Shown here: piece by piece, positions 9,870 to 21,854 of the stretch | Layout: each line of letters starts with the position of its first letter | Numbering within the stretch: the stretch's first letter is position 1 | Assembly: GCA_964020155.1 (NCBI GenBank) | Contig: OZ026559.1 | Location: forward strand, 2,501,845 to 2,565,844 | Length of the DNA: 64,000 nt | Direction of reading: 5' to 3' | Origin: Chondrilla cf. caribensis | Taxonomy: Eukaryota; Porifera; Demospongiae; Chondrillida; Chondrillidae | Notes under the pieces: model-generated | What the model was told of the DNA's origin: nothing | Databases searched by the model: none | Seen by the model: the letters and a program-made list of their open reading frames with translations, nothing else | Made by a program: the position numbers and the translations under genes

Positions 9870-12868
9870 ATGCTATGCTCACACTTACATCTGTGTGTAA
9901 TGCTATCTCTCCATGTCACTCTTTGATTTCTGAAGGTCAGCTAGGTATCCGTCCAACAAACTGTGATTCAATGTTGAATGATATTTGTGTGCGAAACATC
10001 CTTCGAGGACAATCAGTGAAATTATGTACCAGAAAAACCTTGATACCATCTAGTACACCTCCAGAAGGACGTGTGACAAAGTTTATTCGAGCTTACTGGC
10101 GTAGAAAGAGGAGCGAAGGAAACTTGGAAGATATATATAAATGTTTCGAGAATGGGATTTGTTTCACTCAACCTGTTGACCACCATTGCTACTCAGAGGT
10201 TAACGAGTCTTGTATCACTGTCAGTGATGTCCAGGAGAATGAAATGTTCTCATTAGAATTGCTTGTCCACCCGGATATAGAGTACTCCTCCAGGACTGTA
10301 ACCTTTGCCCTGCAGATTTTTAAAGGTAGCGTATGATTTGGACATACACAGTAATATACATGGATGTATGCTATGTGCTGTTAACATCTGTTTTTGTATG
10401 ATTTTCTCCTTATTACTAATAACCATTATGTACATTCTGAAGCAATGTAATGTTCTCTTGAAGACTACGTAAATCTCAATTATATATACATAATAAACGT
10501 AGTGTCTGTAATGAGGCATTCTTTAGTGCACATGTCTAATATATGCACTCAACATGCACTCAACATGCAGATAGCATGCAGATAACATGCCTTCAACATG
10601 CAGTGAGTCCACATGTGTACATGTCTGAATACAATTACCATGGAATAAAAATTATTATTTCTTTCCACCCACACCTCCAGAAAGTTCTTCCCTATTGACT
10701 GATGACATCATTGTTGTCCCTGTCTCCATTGCCGTGGTAGTTGTTGTTATAATTGTGGCAATAGTAGTTTCATTTACAACTGCTACGATTATTGTTATCA
10801 AATATAAACATCTGAAGCTCACAACAAATCCAACTCAATCAGACAGTCCTCAAGAGCCTCCTTCCTCAAGGTGTGTGAGAGTGGTGCTGTCAGTTTAAGG
10901 AATGTTAACTTAATTTGTATGTTGCAATTTTTCACTTTGTCCACGGTCCAATCATTTAAATGTATCTGTCATGCAATGAAGATGATTTGTGAATAGATTA
11001 TAAAAGAAGGCATGCACACTTCAGGTGTGCTGTGTGACCCAGAACCAATAAAATGGACATTCACATTTGGTCCACTCTATTATAATTTCATTCAATTTGA
11101 GTCAATGCCAACCAATCCAGATTTTAGGCTGTGCATATGCCCAGTTCAGTTCAGTTTAGCTGATTCATAACTTAAGAAGGCCAAAATGTTGCAATAAGAT
11201 TAATGAGATTCAAAACACCATTCACCTCATAAAATATACGTATACCTATGCAGAAATGGTTGATCGGCTAGGTGTCGTCATGGGAAAATTAAATGCAATT
11301 CACTAGCCAAATGATTATTCACTCCAAACGTTTCGACAGCTCACTGCTGTCTTCGTAAGTGGTATGAAATACAGGGGGGGTGGATGTGCTTTTACATGCA
11401 TGTGTTGACAGGTGATGATGTGTTACATAATGGTGACATGTGAAAAATAATGAGACAGAAATAATAAAACGATGTAAGAATAATATTATATACGAGTTCA
11501 GTTTCTAAAAATGTAGATAACATGAAAGTGGGGAGGCTAAAGGAGTTGTCTGTATGTGGAGGGTAAGGTTCCAAGTTCTCTGTCTAGTGTGTGTGTCTCC
11601 TTGTGGATCATCCAGGACTCTAATAGGCATCGTCTAGATGTGTTGTGGTTGGTCTATTTCCTATCTCTAACTGTTCGTTGGTGCTCTTTTTCTTATACAT
11701 ATACCTAGTAATAATGGGTTTTTGCTTTGTCTACAGTCCATCAAACTTGACTGTATATCGTAAAAAAGATGTGAAGAGATTTGAGAAGATCGGTAGAGGC
11801 TCCTTCTGGAAGGTATACAGAGGGAAGTTATCTGACAGCCGCTGTGCCATCAAGAGGCTTCGAGGTGTCACAAAAGGTGGAAATCACGAAGGACTTGTTT
11901 CAAAGGTTCTCCGCGAGTTGGACATGTGGTCGTCTCTCAACCATCCCAATATCATCAGCTTGTATGGAATCTATCACGAAGATGATATAAATATCCCATT
12001 GCTAATCATTGAACTCATGGACAAGAATCTTACTGACCAACTCAACAGTACATTTGACCCCACCCACAGGAAGTCCCTGTTCCCTCTGAAGACGAAACTC
12101 TCCATCTTGTCCCAAGTAGCTGGAGCTCTGAATTACCTTCACTGTATCAAGAGGGTCCTTCATGGTGACCTAACAGCCAACAACATACTCTTGAAAGAGA
12201 ATTCCCCTGGGTCTTTCACATCAAAACTGACAGATTTCGGAATGAGTCGAGCTCTCAATGAGCAAGACAACGTGATGTCTACTGTCCAAGGCACCTACAG
12301 CTACATGCCACCCGAGGTGCAGAATGCTGGTCAGGCTACAACCAAGGTGGACATCTACTCCTTTGGTGTGCTGTGTGTGCATGTGCTGTCCCATAGGTTC
12401 CCCAAACCTCTGCATGCACTTACCACGGACGATTTGGGAGGCCGTGTTGTTGTGAGTGAGTTCAGTCGCTATCGTCCCTATCTGATGGAGTTGGATGATG
12501 ATGAGAAGCTTCTAGAACCGCTGATAGAGGAATGTCTGCAATACGAACCTGAAGATAGACTACGCCCGGAAGAAGTGATAGGCCATTTGAATTCCATTGA
12601 GGGAAGACTAAGCTTGAAGGAGAATCCGAGCCATCAACAAAGTGTGATCCATCAGCAGTTCAGTGGTCCAATTGTGTCAGGGTGTACCATCTCCGGCAGT
12701 GTGATGAATGTAGGGTCTTTCACTAATAGAAACATGCAATTGGTTCCTGTAGCAGACGTAGCCCCGCTCCCCACCCCCTTGGAGGTCGTTCCTGAAGTGT
12801 CATTTGGTGACAACATGCCTAACCCCTCCACCTCCCTCACTGCTCCTTCAGAAGTTAACCCTGCATGA
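6225..12868 (+). CDS. Ig-domain transmembrane receptor protein kinase (7 exons, 933 aa)
   Basis: Exons: 6225-6543, 7776-8075, 8405-8668, 8870-9076, 9936-10325, 10681-10870, 11737-12868. All junctions are GT/AG; the first five introns are phase 1 and the last phase 2. Exon 1 has an N-terminal signal helix (FAIFLSIWTLCFLSSL). Exons 2 and 4 are Ig-like (TIPC...W...YDYRC; LKCG...DWY...GTYQC). Exons 3 and 5 are Cys-containing extracellular segments I cannot name. Exon 6 has one TM helix at about residues 503-535 followed by basic residues. Exon 7 is a full kinase: GRGSFW loop (about 576), Lys 596 in CAIKRL, Glu 617, HGDLTANN (Asp about 701), DFG (about 723), PPE. The Arg of HRD is Gly. The loop and activation segment look closer to TKL than to classical tyrosine kinases, so substrate class is uncertain. 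The C-terminal tail of about 90 residues is Ser/Pro/Val-rich. Probable role: surface receptor signalling. Confidence 0.85.
6924..7370. mobile_element. Foldback element in receptor-kinase intron 1
   Basis: The arm at about 6924-7050 (AGTTGGACATAGCACAG through ATGGTATTATCACAC) is repeated inverted at about 7137-7262. A third, partial inverted copy lies at 7300-7370. The spacer between the arms holds the minus-strand motif CCTGATGAAGCCC...GGGTGAAAC (7101-7126). No coding capacity. It is probably a non-autonomous foldback or MITE-type element. Confidence 0.65.
7440..7545 (+). repeat. Poly-G run and partial copy of the TM-exon 3' boundary
   Basis: A run of about 17 G lies at 7446-7462. Downstream, TCCTCAAGGTGTGTGAGAGT (about 7491-7510) repeats the exon-6 donor region of the same gene (TCCTCAAGGTGTGTGAGAGT at about 10863-10882), and the match continues with GTTCTGTCAG against GTGCTGTCAG. 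It looks like a fragment of a duplicated TM exon left inside intron 1. Confidence 0.5.
8076..8313 (+). repeat. (GT)n microsatellite starting at the exon 2 donor
   Basis: About 240 bp of GT repeats with a few interruptions (GATCTGTTTGTG, GCATGTGG). The first GTGTGT is itself the splice donor of receptor-kinase exon 2. All long open frames across it are low-complexity artefacts. Confidence 0.95.
8674..8736 (+). repeat. (GT)n microsatellite just after the exon 3 donor
   Basis: GT repeats begin seven bases into the intron, after a GTGAGC donor at 8669, and run for about 60 bp. Confidence 0.9.
9077..9935. other. Receptor-kinase intron 4 with AT and CA microsatellites
   Basis: No coding signal. 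It has two (TA)n tracts, near 9732-9772 and 9828-9862, separated by a short CACACC/ATGCACAC stretch. Confidence 0.7.
10871..11736. other. Receptor-kinase intron 6 with hammerhead-like hairpin
   Basis: No coding signal. On the minus strand at 11326-11355 lies CGAAGACAGC...GCTGTCGAAACGTTT: a six-base-pair perfect stem directly followed by CGAAACG, as in the motifs at 7.1, 23.2 and 24.7 kb. A short poly-G run is at about 11373. Confidence 0.5.
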
Positions 12869-13250
12869 AGTCCCACCTGTGTGAGGACCCCAACTTGTAG
12901 CCAACAACCCACTCATTGTAGCTAACTTTAATGATGAATAGAAAAAACATTGTTTGATTTACATTTCCCTCGCTAAATAACTACTCGTTTATCCTCTCTC
13001 TGATCTCGCTTATTGATTTAAATTATTGTTACTTGTTAATCAGTGTAATATATTAACTATGTAGTTTAATCTCATTCACAATTATGTATACTAATTCCGA
13101 TCGTTAGTGAGGTTTATAATCTTGATATACGGCTATTATACAGCTGTACCTGCAGTACGCGGATATTATTGCCGCCCGGGGCGTCTATATAATAGCCCCA
13201 TAGTTACACAACGAAGAGGTGGATTTTTATGGAATACGACGTCTGTATTT
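12869..13250. other. Receptor-kinase 3' flank
   Basis: AT-rich sequence after the TGA. No coding signal or clear repeat other than a short GC block near 13171 (GCCGCCCGGGGCG). Confidence 0.5.
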
Positions 13251-13472
13251 AGTGGTTAAGACATGGGCACAAGGGCATTATGACATATAAATACCGAGTC
13301 CCGAGGGTGCGAAGCGCCCGAGGGCGAGTGTATTTTATATGTCATAATGCCCGAGTGTCCATGTCTTAACCATTATAGCATCCGTTGCTAACGCTTTATA
13401 CTGTTGCTAGCGCTTTATACATTATAAAATTGCTGTATAATAGTACTGTTTCTATGGTAACGGATGCTATAA
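13251..13472. mobile_element. Palindromic element with GC-rich centre
   Basis: The left arm at about 13252-13295 (GGTTAAGACATGG...GGGCATTATGACATATAA) pairs with the inverted right arm at about 13330-13373. The centre is GC-rich and itself two-fold (CCCGAGGGTGCGAAGCGCCCGAGGGCGAG). An outer pair, ATAGCATCCGTT near 13374 and AACGGATGCTAT near 13459, frames the downstream part. Probably a MITE or snap-back duplication. Confidence 0.65.
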
Positions 13473-14213
13473 ATGTTTAGAACCTTCGGCGAAAGTAGTA
13501 AGCAGTTTTTGGATAGTTTTATTACATTCCTTTATCGAAGAAGCGATTCCACAGGAGGTTATATATTGTCTACGGTGAGTGTTCAGTGCAAGTAGCTACG
13601 GGATGTTGTGAACGTTCATGTGTGTGAGTACAAATGTGAGTGGATGCAGCACACACTGTGTGCTAGTATGGGGTGATTACTCAATAGTTTCATTAATGGC
13701 TGGTCATATTGCCATTGACAAATATTATATTAGCGTTAAATATTATAATTATTATCACAATTGTATTACATTTATCAATGGAACGTGATTATCTACTATA
13801 TCTGATCCAATTTTTCAGTCCTGTGATAGATCTCCTGTGAGTTGATGTGAGTTGTGTGGAGGACTCACTGTTGGTTTAGCAAATATCTCCACTTCAAGCA
13901 GTGAAGACCTTCTCATTGTCTACCATTCAATAATTGTGATAATCTCAATATTTACAACAGCTAATTATCACATGTGATTTGGGATATTGTCCAACATATG
14001 TATACAAACATGTATCCCCCCACCACCACCACACACATACACATGCAAACACATGCATCCACACACACATACATATACAAATATAAACACACACAAACGC
14101 ATGCAACACACACACACACACGCACGCACGCACGCACACACACACATGCACACACGCACGCACACACACACACACACACGCAAGCACGCACGCACATACT
14201 GCATGCACACACG

Positions 14214-14275
<62 letters not shown>

Positions 14276-14640
14276 CACACAAACTCACCTCATCTGTGTC
14301 TATACATTGTTGTGTCTCTTCATACCAGGTACTCACTACTTTAGTGTGTGTGTTGTAATGTGTTAATTGGAGACACACATTTATGATTGAAGTGGAAATG
14401 AGTTTTGCCGGGTTAATGAATGATTGGTAGGGGTATTATGAAGCAATATCAAAGGAAACCAGCATACACAGGGATCTAAACTTAATCCTTTCATTCACCC
14501 ATCTTTTGCATGGGCACCATCATACATACATGTACGTATAGTTATACGTGCCTACAAATGAGGTTTGTTCCTGTCTTCACTTACAAGGGTATGTTGCGTG
14601 TCTCTTGGTGTTTTAAAGACTATGCACATCTCATTCACAG
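13473..14640. other. Non-coding stretch with CA array
   Basis: A donor-like CTACGGTGAGTG occurs near 13572 without a recognisable exon. A CA/CGCA microsatellite occupies about 14107-14273. Nothing else is supported. Confidence 0.5.
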
Positions 14641-14700
14641 GTGAAGTGCCAACTGGATTTACATTGTCTTCAAAGATTACTCGACAGACACATACCATAG

Positions 14701-14812
14701 AGTCGCTATTACAGAACTAGTCTAATAGAAAATTCCTTGAGACCTTGCTATGCCCTGTTAGTTCAAATTTCTAATGAGAGGAGTTTTGTCTGTTCCTTTG
14801 AGATTCCTGCTG
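14701..14812 (+). pseudogene. Possible lone exon of a receptor-like gene
   Basis: An AG at 14699-14700 and a GTGAGA at 14813 bound 112 bases that are open in one frame. They encode a protein-like stretch containing CYALLVQISNERSFVC and ending FEIPAG. Length and style resemble an extracellular exon, but no partner exons are found before the inverted repeat at 15.1 kb. It may be a fragment cut by that rearrangement, or chance. Confidence 0.25.
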
Positions 14813-16621
14813 GTGAGACTCATCTGTATGATGTAATGTATATCCCTGTTCCATGTATGCCATGCATGTATGAACATACATACATACCCCTGGTAATTAG
14901 TACATACTTTAATACATAATTGGCACGTTGGTACATGTATCTATGTTTGGATTGTGTGGGAAAAATAACAGAAAGAAGTATACACAAGTATAATCTTGAA
15001 CGTACAATCCCAAATGTTATGGATATATCTGTGAAATGAATGCTTGTATATTTGCATAGCATACGAGTATACAGTCTGTATCAGCATAATACTGAGTAGT
15101 CATGAGAACCTTATTATTGGACCAACAATGATTATCATAATACATACAGAGAGGACAAATGTGACACAAATAAGTTAACACGGCATAATAAATAAAACTT
15201 TGTTAATTTACATGTGAAAGGTTTTCATTGGAGAAAGAATTAGAAATTGGAAAGTTAGAAGCAAACGTATATGCACATGTACACATGTACAATTGCAATT
15301 GTTAAGCAACAAGATATTCATAATTCTGGATTTCCATGAGAACATCCACTGGTTAGATGAGTCCGAGAAAGATGACATTGCTCACAGAATGTTGGGGCAG
15401 TTCGTTCATATCGAACTGAATGGTCATCATAGCAACGCTTGGCACCTCCATGATGGGGCTGTCGAGTACGAGACCACAATTGGTGGTTGGAACACAAGTT
15501 GAATACCTATTGAACATGACATGATTTCATGATAATATACACAGATTGTAATTTTGATGTTCCCTCCATACAGTATGGTACAGGTACGAAGAATCACACG
15601 CGTGATTTCTCAAACAACAATATACCCATCCATAGTGATCCACAAATACATGCACACATATGTACAGATAGACATAAACTACAAACCTTTTCACATTCAC
15701 TTCTGTCAACAAATGACCTATAATTCATTCTTTGCCAAAACTGATCGCGACGATGAAGAAACTTGGTAAAACAACTCCTTCAACCTTCACCAATGGCCCA
15801 TGGGAAGATTTCGTATTTCTCGTCTTCTTTATCTTCTTCCATGTCATTGGCTAGGTACCTGTACAGGATGTACATGAATGTATGATTAAACAAGTACAAC
15901 GCAATATGGAGTGTCAAACTAACAGAGCAAGGAAGAAGTTCAATGCTGTGTACTCGTGGCTTTGAAGACATGCTCTTCTGAAGTAAATATAGACCATTGC
16001 CAAAAGATACTGAAATTAAAGAAGAAAAATAGCAACCAGATAAATTTATATCAAACAGCTATGTTTGTATGGACACACACATGTAGACCATTGTCAAAAG
16101 ATACTGAAATAAGGGAATAAAAATAACAAGAAAATAATATAACAGCTATGTTCGTATTTGCACACATTTTAAAAAACATATTATAGATTAACACTGCATG
16201 TCAATACCATAGTGTAGGTGCTTATACTGGAATATTATAGGACACATTAAGAACAGAAGAGTTACCTTATCGGCTAAAATGGCGCAACTGTCCATCCAGA
16301 GAAAGGTCTTAACGGTTGGGTCATCTGCGATAAAGAGGAGATGTAACGTGTTATGTTTATTCTCTTATCTGGCTAGTGATAGCGCTATTTCACCATGCCA
16401 TAATAGACACTTCATATACAGATGTAGTTTTAAAGCCACATCTAGAACTAATGCTCACCTAAGAGACCGTGAAGGAAAAGAGAAAACGGATTGTAGCGTC
16501 CGTAAGCTTTTTCGTTCGGGTCGACAGAGGCAGGAACTTCTGTGTGCCGCGTCAGAGCTAATTGGCGCCTGTCAAATAGAAGAGAAGACGAATGAACAGG
16601 TGACTGGGTGAAGGAGGGTCT

Positions 16622-16921
16622 CTGTCACGAAAAATATGGTCCGCTGCCAAAAACAGTCCCCAGGACCGGAAATAGCGGCAAAACCAGTCCGTGCGGACTG
16701 GTTTTCTTTCGTCCTAAATGGTCCGCTTATGCCTAAACCTAACCCAAACCCTAACCTTAACCCTAAACCCTAACCCTAACCTTAATCCTAACCCAAATCC
16801 TAACCCAAATCCTAACCCAAATCCTAACCCTAACCATTTTGATGGTATATGGGAGACCAAATATGGTGCCGAAAAAAGTCCGGGGGACCACTCTAGGTGG
16901 GGACCACTTTTCGCATGACAG
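16622..16921. mobile_element. MITE-like insertion carrying telomere-like repeats
   Basis: A 300-bp block in intron 1 of the left Speedy copy that the right copy lacks. The ends are inverted: CTGTCACGAAAAATATGGTCC at the left, and at the right the complement of GGACCACTTTTCGCATGACAG. They are flanked by TCT on both sides, a probable 3-bp target duplication. There is a further internal hairpin, AACCAGTCCG...CGGACTGGTT. The insertion is absent from the matching position near 20150, so the call rests on a filled and empty site pair. Confidence 0.7.
16731..16836. repeat. Degenerate CCCTAA (TTAGGG-type) tract
   Basis: About 100 bp of CCTAAC/CCCTAA units with variants such as CCAAATCCTAAC. It lies inside the MITE-like insertion, so it need not mark a former chromosome end. 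Open reading across it gives only a low-complexity Asn-Pro string. Confidence 0.85.
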
Positions 16922-17164
16922 TCTCAAATACAGCAGAAGTATATGAGTTTGGACTTTGAAAGATTCAACGAAGTCTCAAGAGCAGACTGTAAGCTTACCT
17001 GCACATTTGAACGGGAACGAGTTGAAGAGGGTCTTCAACCTCCTCCGGGTGGGTAGGGACCTCGACAGAGAACAAAGACTCTCGTTCGAAGGAATTGCAG
17101 ATAACAACAGCCATTGTTCGTAAGATATTGATAGAACTCAGATAACTCTCCTTACCAGCAGATG

Positions 17165-18528
17165 CTAAGTAGACAGGCAGACCACTTAACTAACAACTGC
17201 GTGTTTACTAAACACTAGAAACACTTCTCACAACATAATGCATGCGCACGTCAGCTATCAATGCCAATACAACTAAGTTGTATAGCGCCACTGTCTCAGA
17301 CATGTTGTTCGTCTACGGCATTGCATAACGGCATCTCATAAAAATTGTACAGACAGCACCCCATAATTCTATGGTGTACCTATATTATATATATAGAAGG
17401 ACTTGATGGTGCGCCAGACCATAGATACACGAGAAGAACAGGCAGATAGGCTTGAGCCAATTATTCACCCACTCCTGCCCAATATTCTAATCAATTATTC
17501 TGCCAAAGCATCCCTATTATTCTTGTACATGTCACCTATTATTTGGGTTAAATTATTCTACAGATACAGCATAAACATGCAACATAAAATAGGTAAGATT
17601 TATAAACCATTCAAAACATCATTAGAGTTACGGCCTTGGGAACATTTTTTCCCTTTAGGAAGTGGGTTACAGTCTTTCTTTTTCTTAACGATTCAGAGGG
17701 TGTTGGAGACTTCAGTCACTCAAATTATTTGCTGAGCTAAGTGAGCTTTCAGTGGTGGTTACACTGTCATTCTTGACACTAGAAGGTCCAGGAGACTCTG
17801 ATTCAATAACATTACTGACAGCTTCCAGATCCAGGTCACTGGGGTCCATTGAGTCTATTCCCCATTTTTTGTTGTCATTTCTAGAATCTTACCTAATATT
17901 TGCAAATTATTTGCAGTAAGAAGGTGGGCCTATTATTCTGGGAATTATGTACAGTGATTATATGACATAAATGATTTACATGAATTGCACATAATTGGCT
18001 CAAGCCTACAGGCAGACCACTTAACTTGTAAACAACTGTGTGTTTACTAAACACTAGGAACACGGTTGTGCCTAAAATGCGGACCGTCCACGCGGACTGC
18101 GGACCTGTACTTAAGTATAGCGACCCCAATTAGCGCCCATATGTGTCTAAAATGCGGACCCACAGATACGAAGATATCTTTTGAGCGGACGAGAAATAAG
18201 ATTTCTCGGTTGTGCCTATATAAAATGCGGACCGTCCACGCGGACGACATCGAGTTCGAAGGAAATGCAGATAACAACAGTCATTGTTCGTAACCAGTGG
18301 ATGTTCTCATGTGAATGCAGAATTTTGAACATCTCATTATACAATTGTACATAATATGTACATGTGTATATACATTTGCTCTCTACCTATTCAATTTTTA
18401 TTTATTTTCAAGCAATTCATGTAAATCATTTATGTCATATTTATTATCCCATGTTCTCTGCATATTTACGATAATTTATTATTGGCCAATGCAACAATAA
18501 TTTTGTATTCTCTACTATACACTCATGC
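17165..18528. other. Spacer of the inverted duplication
   Basis: No firmly supported gene. On the minus strand, about 17890-17727, is a short Ser/Asp-rich open stretch (WGIDSMDPSDLDLEAV to LSSANNLSD, then stop) that could be a terminal exon but has no partner. At 18075-18098 and 18223-18245 a block AAATGCGGACCGTCCACGCG is repeated. At about 18250-18293 there is a fragment of Speedy exon 1 joined directly to sequence from the gene's 3' flank (18300-18370), a rearrangement scar. Confidence 0.5.
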
Positions 18529-18782
18529 AAGATTCAACGAAGAACAGACTGTAATCTTACCTGCACAATTGAACTGGAACGAGTTGAAGAGGATCTTCAA
18601 CCTCCTTTGGGTGGGTAGGGACCTCGACGGAGAACAAAGACTCGCGTTGTAGACAAGCATGTTTGAAGGAATTGTAGGTAGCAACAGCCATTGTTTGTAG
18701 AATATTGACAGAATTCAGATAACTCTCCTTACCACAGATGCTATGGTAGATACCGACAAATGTAGCAGCCATTCATTGAAGG
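18529..18782 (-). pseudogene. Third Speedy exon 1 copy (partial gene)
   Basis: The minus-strand ATG at 18691-18689 opens an exon ending at 18561 before a GTAAG donor, with phase equal to the other copies. It encodes MAVATYNSFK, a five-residue insertion HACLQ, then [12 protein letters not shown] and LQLVPVQLC. No exons 2-6 follow on the minus strand before the repeat scar near 18.3 kb. It shares more upstream flank with the right copy than with the left one. Confidence 0.7.
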
Positions 18783-18789
18783 ATCACAC

Positions 18790-19682
<893 letters not shown>

Positions 19683-19943
19683 AGCCAACCCACCAAGCAT
19701 TTGAAAATGGTACCACATTTCCTAGCCTTACCACCATATGCATGGGTCATAACATGGTCGCGATGGCGTTGACGGTAGACATGTTTCTATTATTGCCGTT
19801 TGTTGTGTGAAGTGTTTCTAGTCGTCTGTCTGGTCTGGCGCACTGTGAAATCTTTCTATAAATGGCCGCTGCACTGGTCGGTATCTACCATAGCATTTGC
19901 TGGTAAGGAGAGTTATCTGAGTTCTGTCAATATCTTACGAACA

Positions 19944-21253
19944 ATGGCTGTTGTTATCTGCAATTCCTTCGAACGCGATTCTTTGTTCTCTGTCGAGGTC
20001 CCTACCCACCCGGAGGAGGTTGAAGACCCTCTTCAACTCGTTCCAGTTCAAATGTGCAGGTAAGCTTACAGATAAGGTAAGATTACAGTCTGCTCTTGAG
20101 AATTCGTTTAATCTTTCAGAGTGCAATCTCGTAATTCTGCTGTGTTTAAGACCCACATCCACCCTATCACCTGTTCATTCGTCTTCTCTTCTATTTGACA
20201 GGCACCAATTAGCTCTGACGCGGCACACAGAAGTTCCTGCCTCTGTCGATCCGAACGAAAGATTTTATGGACGCTACAGTCCGTTTTCGTTTTTCCTTCG
20301 TCTCTTAGGTGAGCATTAGTTCTACGCAATGTATGTAGCCTAGTACCAAAATACGTATAATATTATGAAATGTCTATGATTATGGCATGGTACAATCATA
20401 GACCCTAGATAACACTATTTCTAGCTGTGATCGATTTAAAGTATAACAAGTTACATCTCTTCTTTTCCGCAGATGACCCAATCATTCAGACCTTTCTTTG
20501 GATGGACAGTTGCGCCATTTTAGCTGATAAGGTAACTCTTCTGTTCTTAATGTGTCCCAAATCATTCCAGTGCAAGCACCTGCACCGACATGGGCCTACA
20601 TGTGTGTGTCCATACAAACATAGCTGTTTTATATAAATTTAACTGGTTGCTAATTTTCTTCTTTCATTTCAGTATCTTTTGGCAATGGTCTATATTTACT
20701 TCAGAAGAGCATGTCTTCAAAACCACAAGTACACAGCATTGAACTTCTTCCTCGCTCTGTTAGTTAGGCACCCCATCCACATTGTGTTGTACTTGTTCAA
20801 TTTTATCATACTTTCATGTACACCCTGTACAGGTACCTAGCCAATGACATGGAAAAAGATAAAGAAGACGAGAAATACGAAATCTTCCCATGGGCCATTG
20901 GTGAAGGTTGGAGGAGTTGTTTTACCAAATTTCTTCATCTTCGTGATCAATTTTGGCAAAGAATGAATTATAGGTCATTTGTTGACAGAAGTGAATGTGA
21001 AAAGGTTTGTAATTTATGTCTATCTTTACATATGTATGCATGTATTTGTGAATCACTATGTATGGGTATATTGTTGTTTGAGAATGCACACGTGTGATTC
21101 ATGGTACCTGTACCATACTGTATGGAGGGAACATCAAAATCACAATCTGTGTATATTATCATGAAATCATGTCATGTTCAATAGGTATTCAACTTGTGTT
21201 GCAACCACCAATTGTGGTCTCGTACTCGACAGCCCCATCATGGAGGTGCCTAG
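19944..21253 (+). CDS. Speedy/RINGO family cyclin-dependent kinase activator (6 exons, 202 aa)
   Basis: Exons: 19944-20059, 20202-20308, 20473-20531, 20673-20758, 20833-21004, 21185-21253. Every intron is GT...AG and phases join cleanly. The RINGO/Speedy domain covers exons 3-6: [62 protein letters not shown], and the end [13 protein letters not shown]. Family members bind CDKs in place of cyclins and drive meiotic or S-phase progression; location is expected to be nuclear or cytoplasmic. The TAG stop at 21251-21253 lies directly after the domain, where the left copy has AAG and goes on for 41 codons. This copy may therefore have lost a C-terminal tail while keeping the whole CDK-binding fold. 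The N-terminal 75 residues have no known domain. Confidence 0.85.
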
Positions 21254-21506
21254 CGTTGCTATGATGACCATCCAGTTCGATATGAACGAACTGCCCCAAC
21301 ATTCTGTGATCAATGTCATCTTTCTCAGACACATCTAAGGAGTGGATGTTCTCATGCGAATGCAGTATTATGAACATCTCATTATACAATTGCACATTGT
21401 GTACATGTGTATATACATTTGCTCTTAACTTTTTATCTTTCATTTCTTTTCCAACATATCTTTTCACATGCAATTTAACAACTTAATATTTATTATCCCA
21501 TGTTGA
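21254..21506 (+). other. 3' region of right Speedy copy
   Basis: After the TAG the old frame stays open to a TGA near 21375, then AT-rich flank. The matching flank is found near 15.2-15.3 kb (inverted) and, in part, at 18.3 kb. Confidence 0.5.
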
Positions 21507-21854
21507 CTTATTTGTGTCACATTTGTCACCTGCATATATTATACTATGATAAATTTTATTGTTGACCCACCAAAAGTTTTCTTATGTCTGCTACATGATG
21601 CAGATTGTACTTGTATGATATACAAATATTATATGTACGTAATCATTAATTTCATGGATAGATACACATCCAGTACATGTCTTGGATGACGTGCACTTAG
21701 TGCCTATCTGTTTTTGTTGTATGATTGGGGTCAAGATCAAAGGAAAAAGTGTGCATTCGCAGCGTATACTGCACACTTTTTTCAATTAACACCAACAAAA
21801 GTGTGCAATATACCTAAGCGCCCAGTGTTATCATAACTGTTATCATAACAATTA

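Larger units (their letters stand above)
15318..17114 (-). pseudogene. Speedy/RINGO CDK-activator gene, left copy, with stop in the RINGO domain
   Basis: Minus-strand exons: 17114-16999, 16568-16459, 16324-16266, 16009-15924, 15858-15687, 15506-15318. Splice sites and phases match the right copy. Recognisable RINGO motifs are [42 protein letters not shown] and [12 protein letters not shown]. The next codon, TGG in the right copy, is TGA here (15780-15782), so the product would end at about residue 149, within the conserved core. Downstream exons are still open. Exon 6 reads AAG where the right copy has TAG and continues for 41 more codons, including a CEQC pair, probably the ancestral C-terminus. 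Speedy proteins bind and activate CDK1/CDK2 without needing T-loop phosphorylation. This copy is probably non-functional unless the stop is an allele or sequencing error. Confidence 0.8.
15126..17164 (-). repeat. Left arm of the large inverted duplication
   Basis: Matches the reverse complement of about 19891-21540 with few differences, including exons, introns and 3' flank. The left arm also has the 300-bp insertion at 16622-16921. Arm homology stops at the TTACCAGCARATGCTA box upstream of exon 1. Confidence 0.9.
19891..21540 (+). repeat. Right arm of the large inverted duplication
   Basis: Inverse of 15126-17164, containing the intact Speedy copy. At its outer end it runs into the segmental-duplication sequence that also begins the window (ACTTATTTGTGTCAC). 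Confidence 0.9.

Noticed and set aside
16731..16836. Ancient telomere fusion point
   Set aside because: The tract is degenerate, only about 100 bp, in one orientation, and lies inside a mobile insertion with an empty site in the sister arm.
16718..16918. Asn-Pro-rich small protein
   Set aside because: It is the translation of the degenerate CCCTAA tract inside the MITE-like insertion.
17403..17735. 110-codon open frame in the spacer of the inverted repeat
   Set aside because: AT-rich, no recognisable domain, no splice partners, and made partly of a repeated TTATTC-type word.
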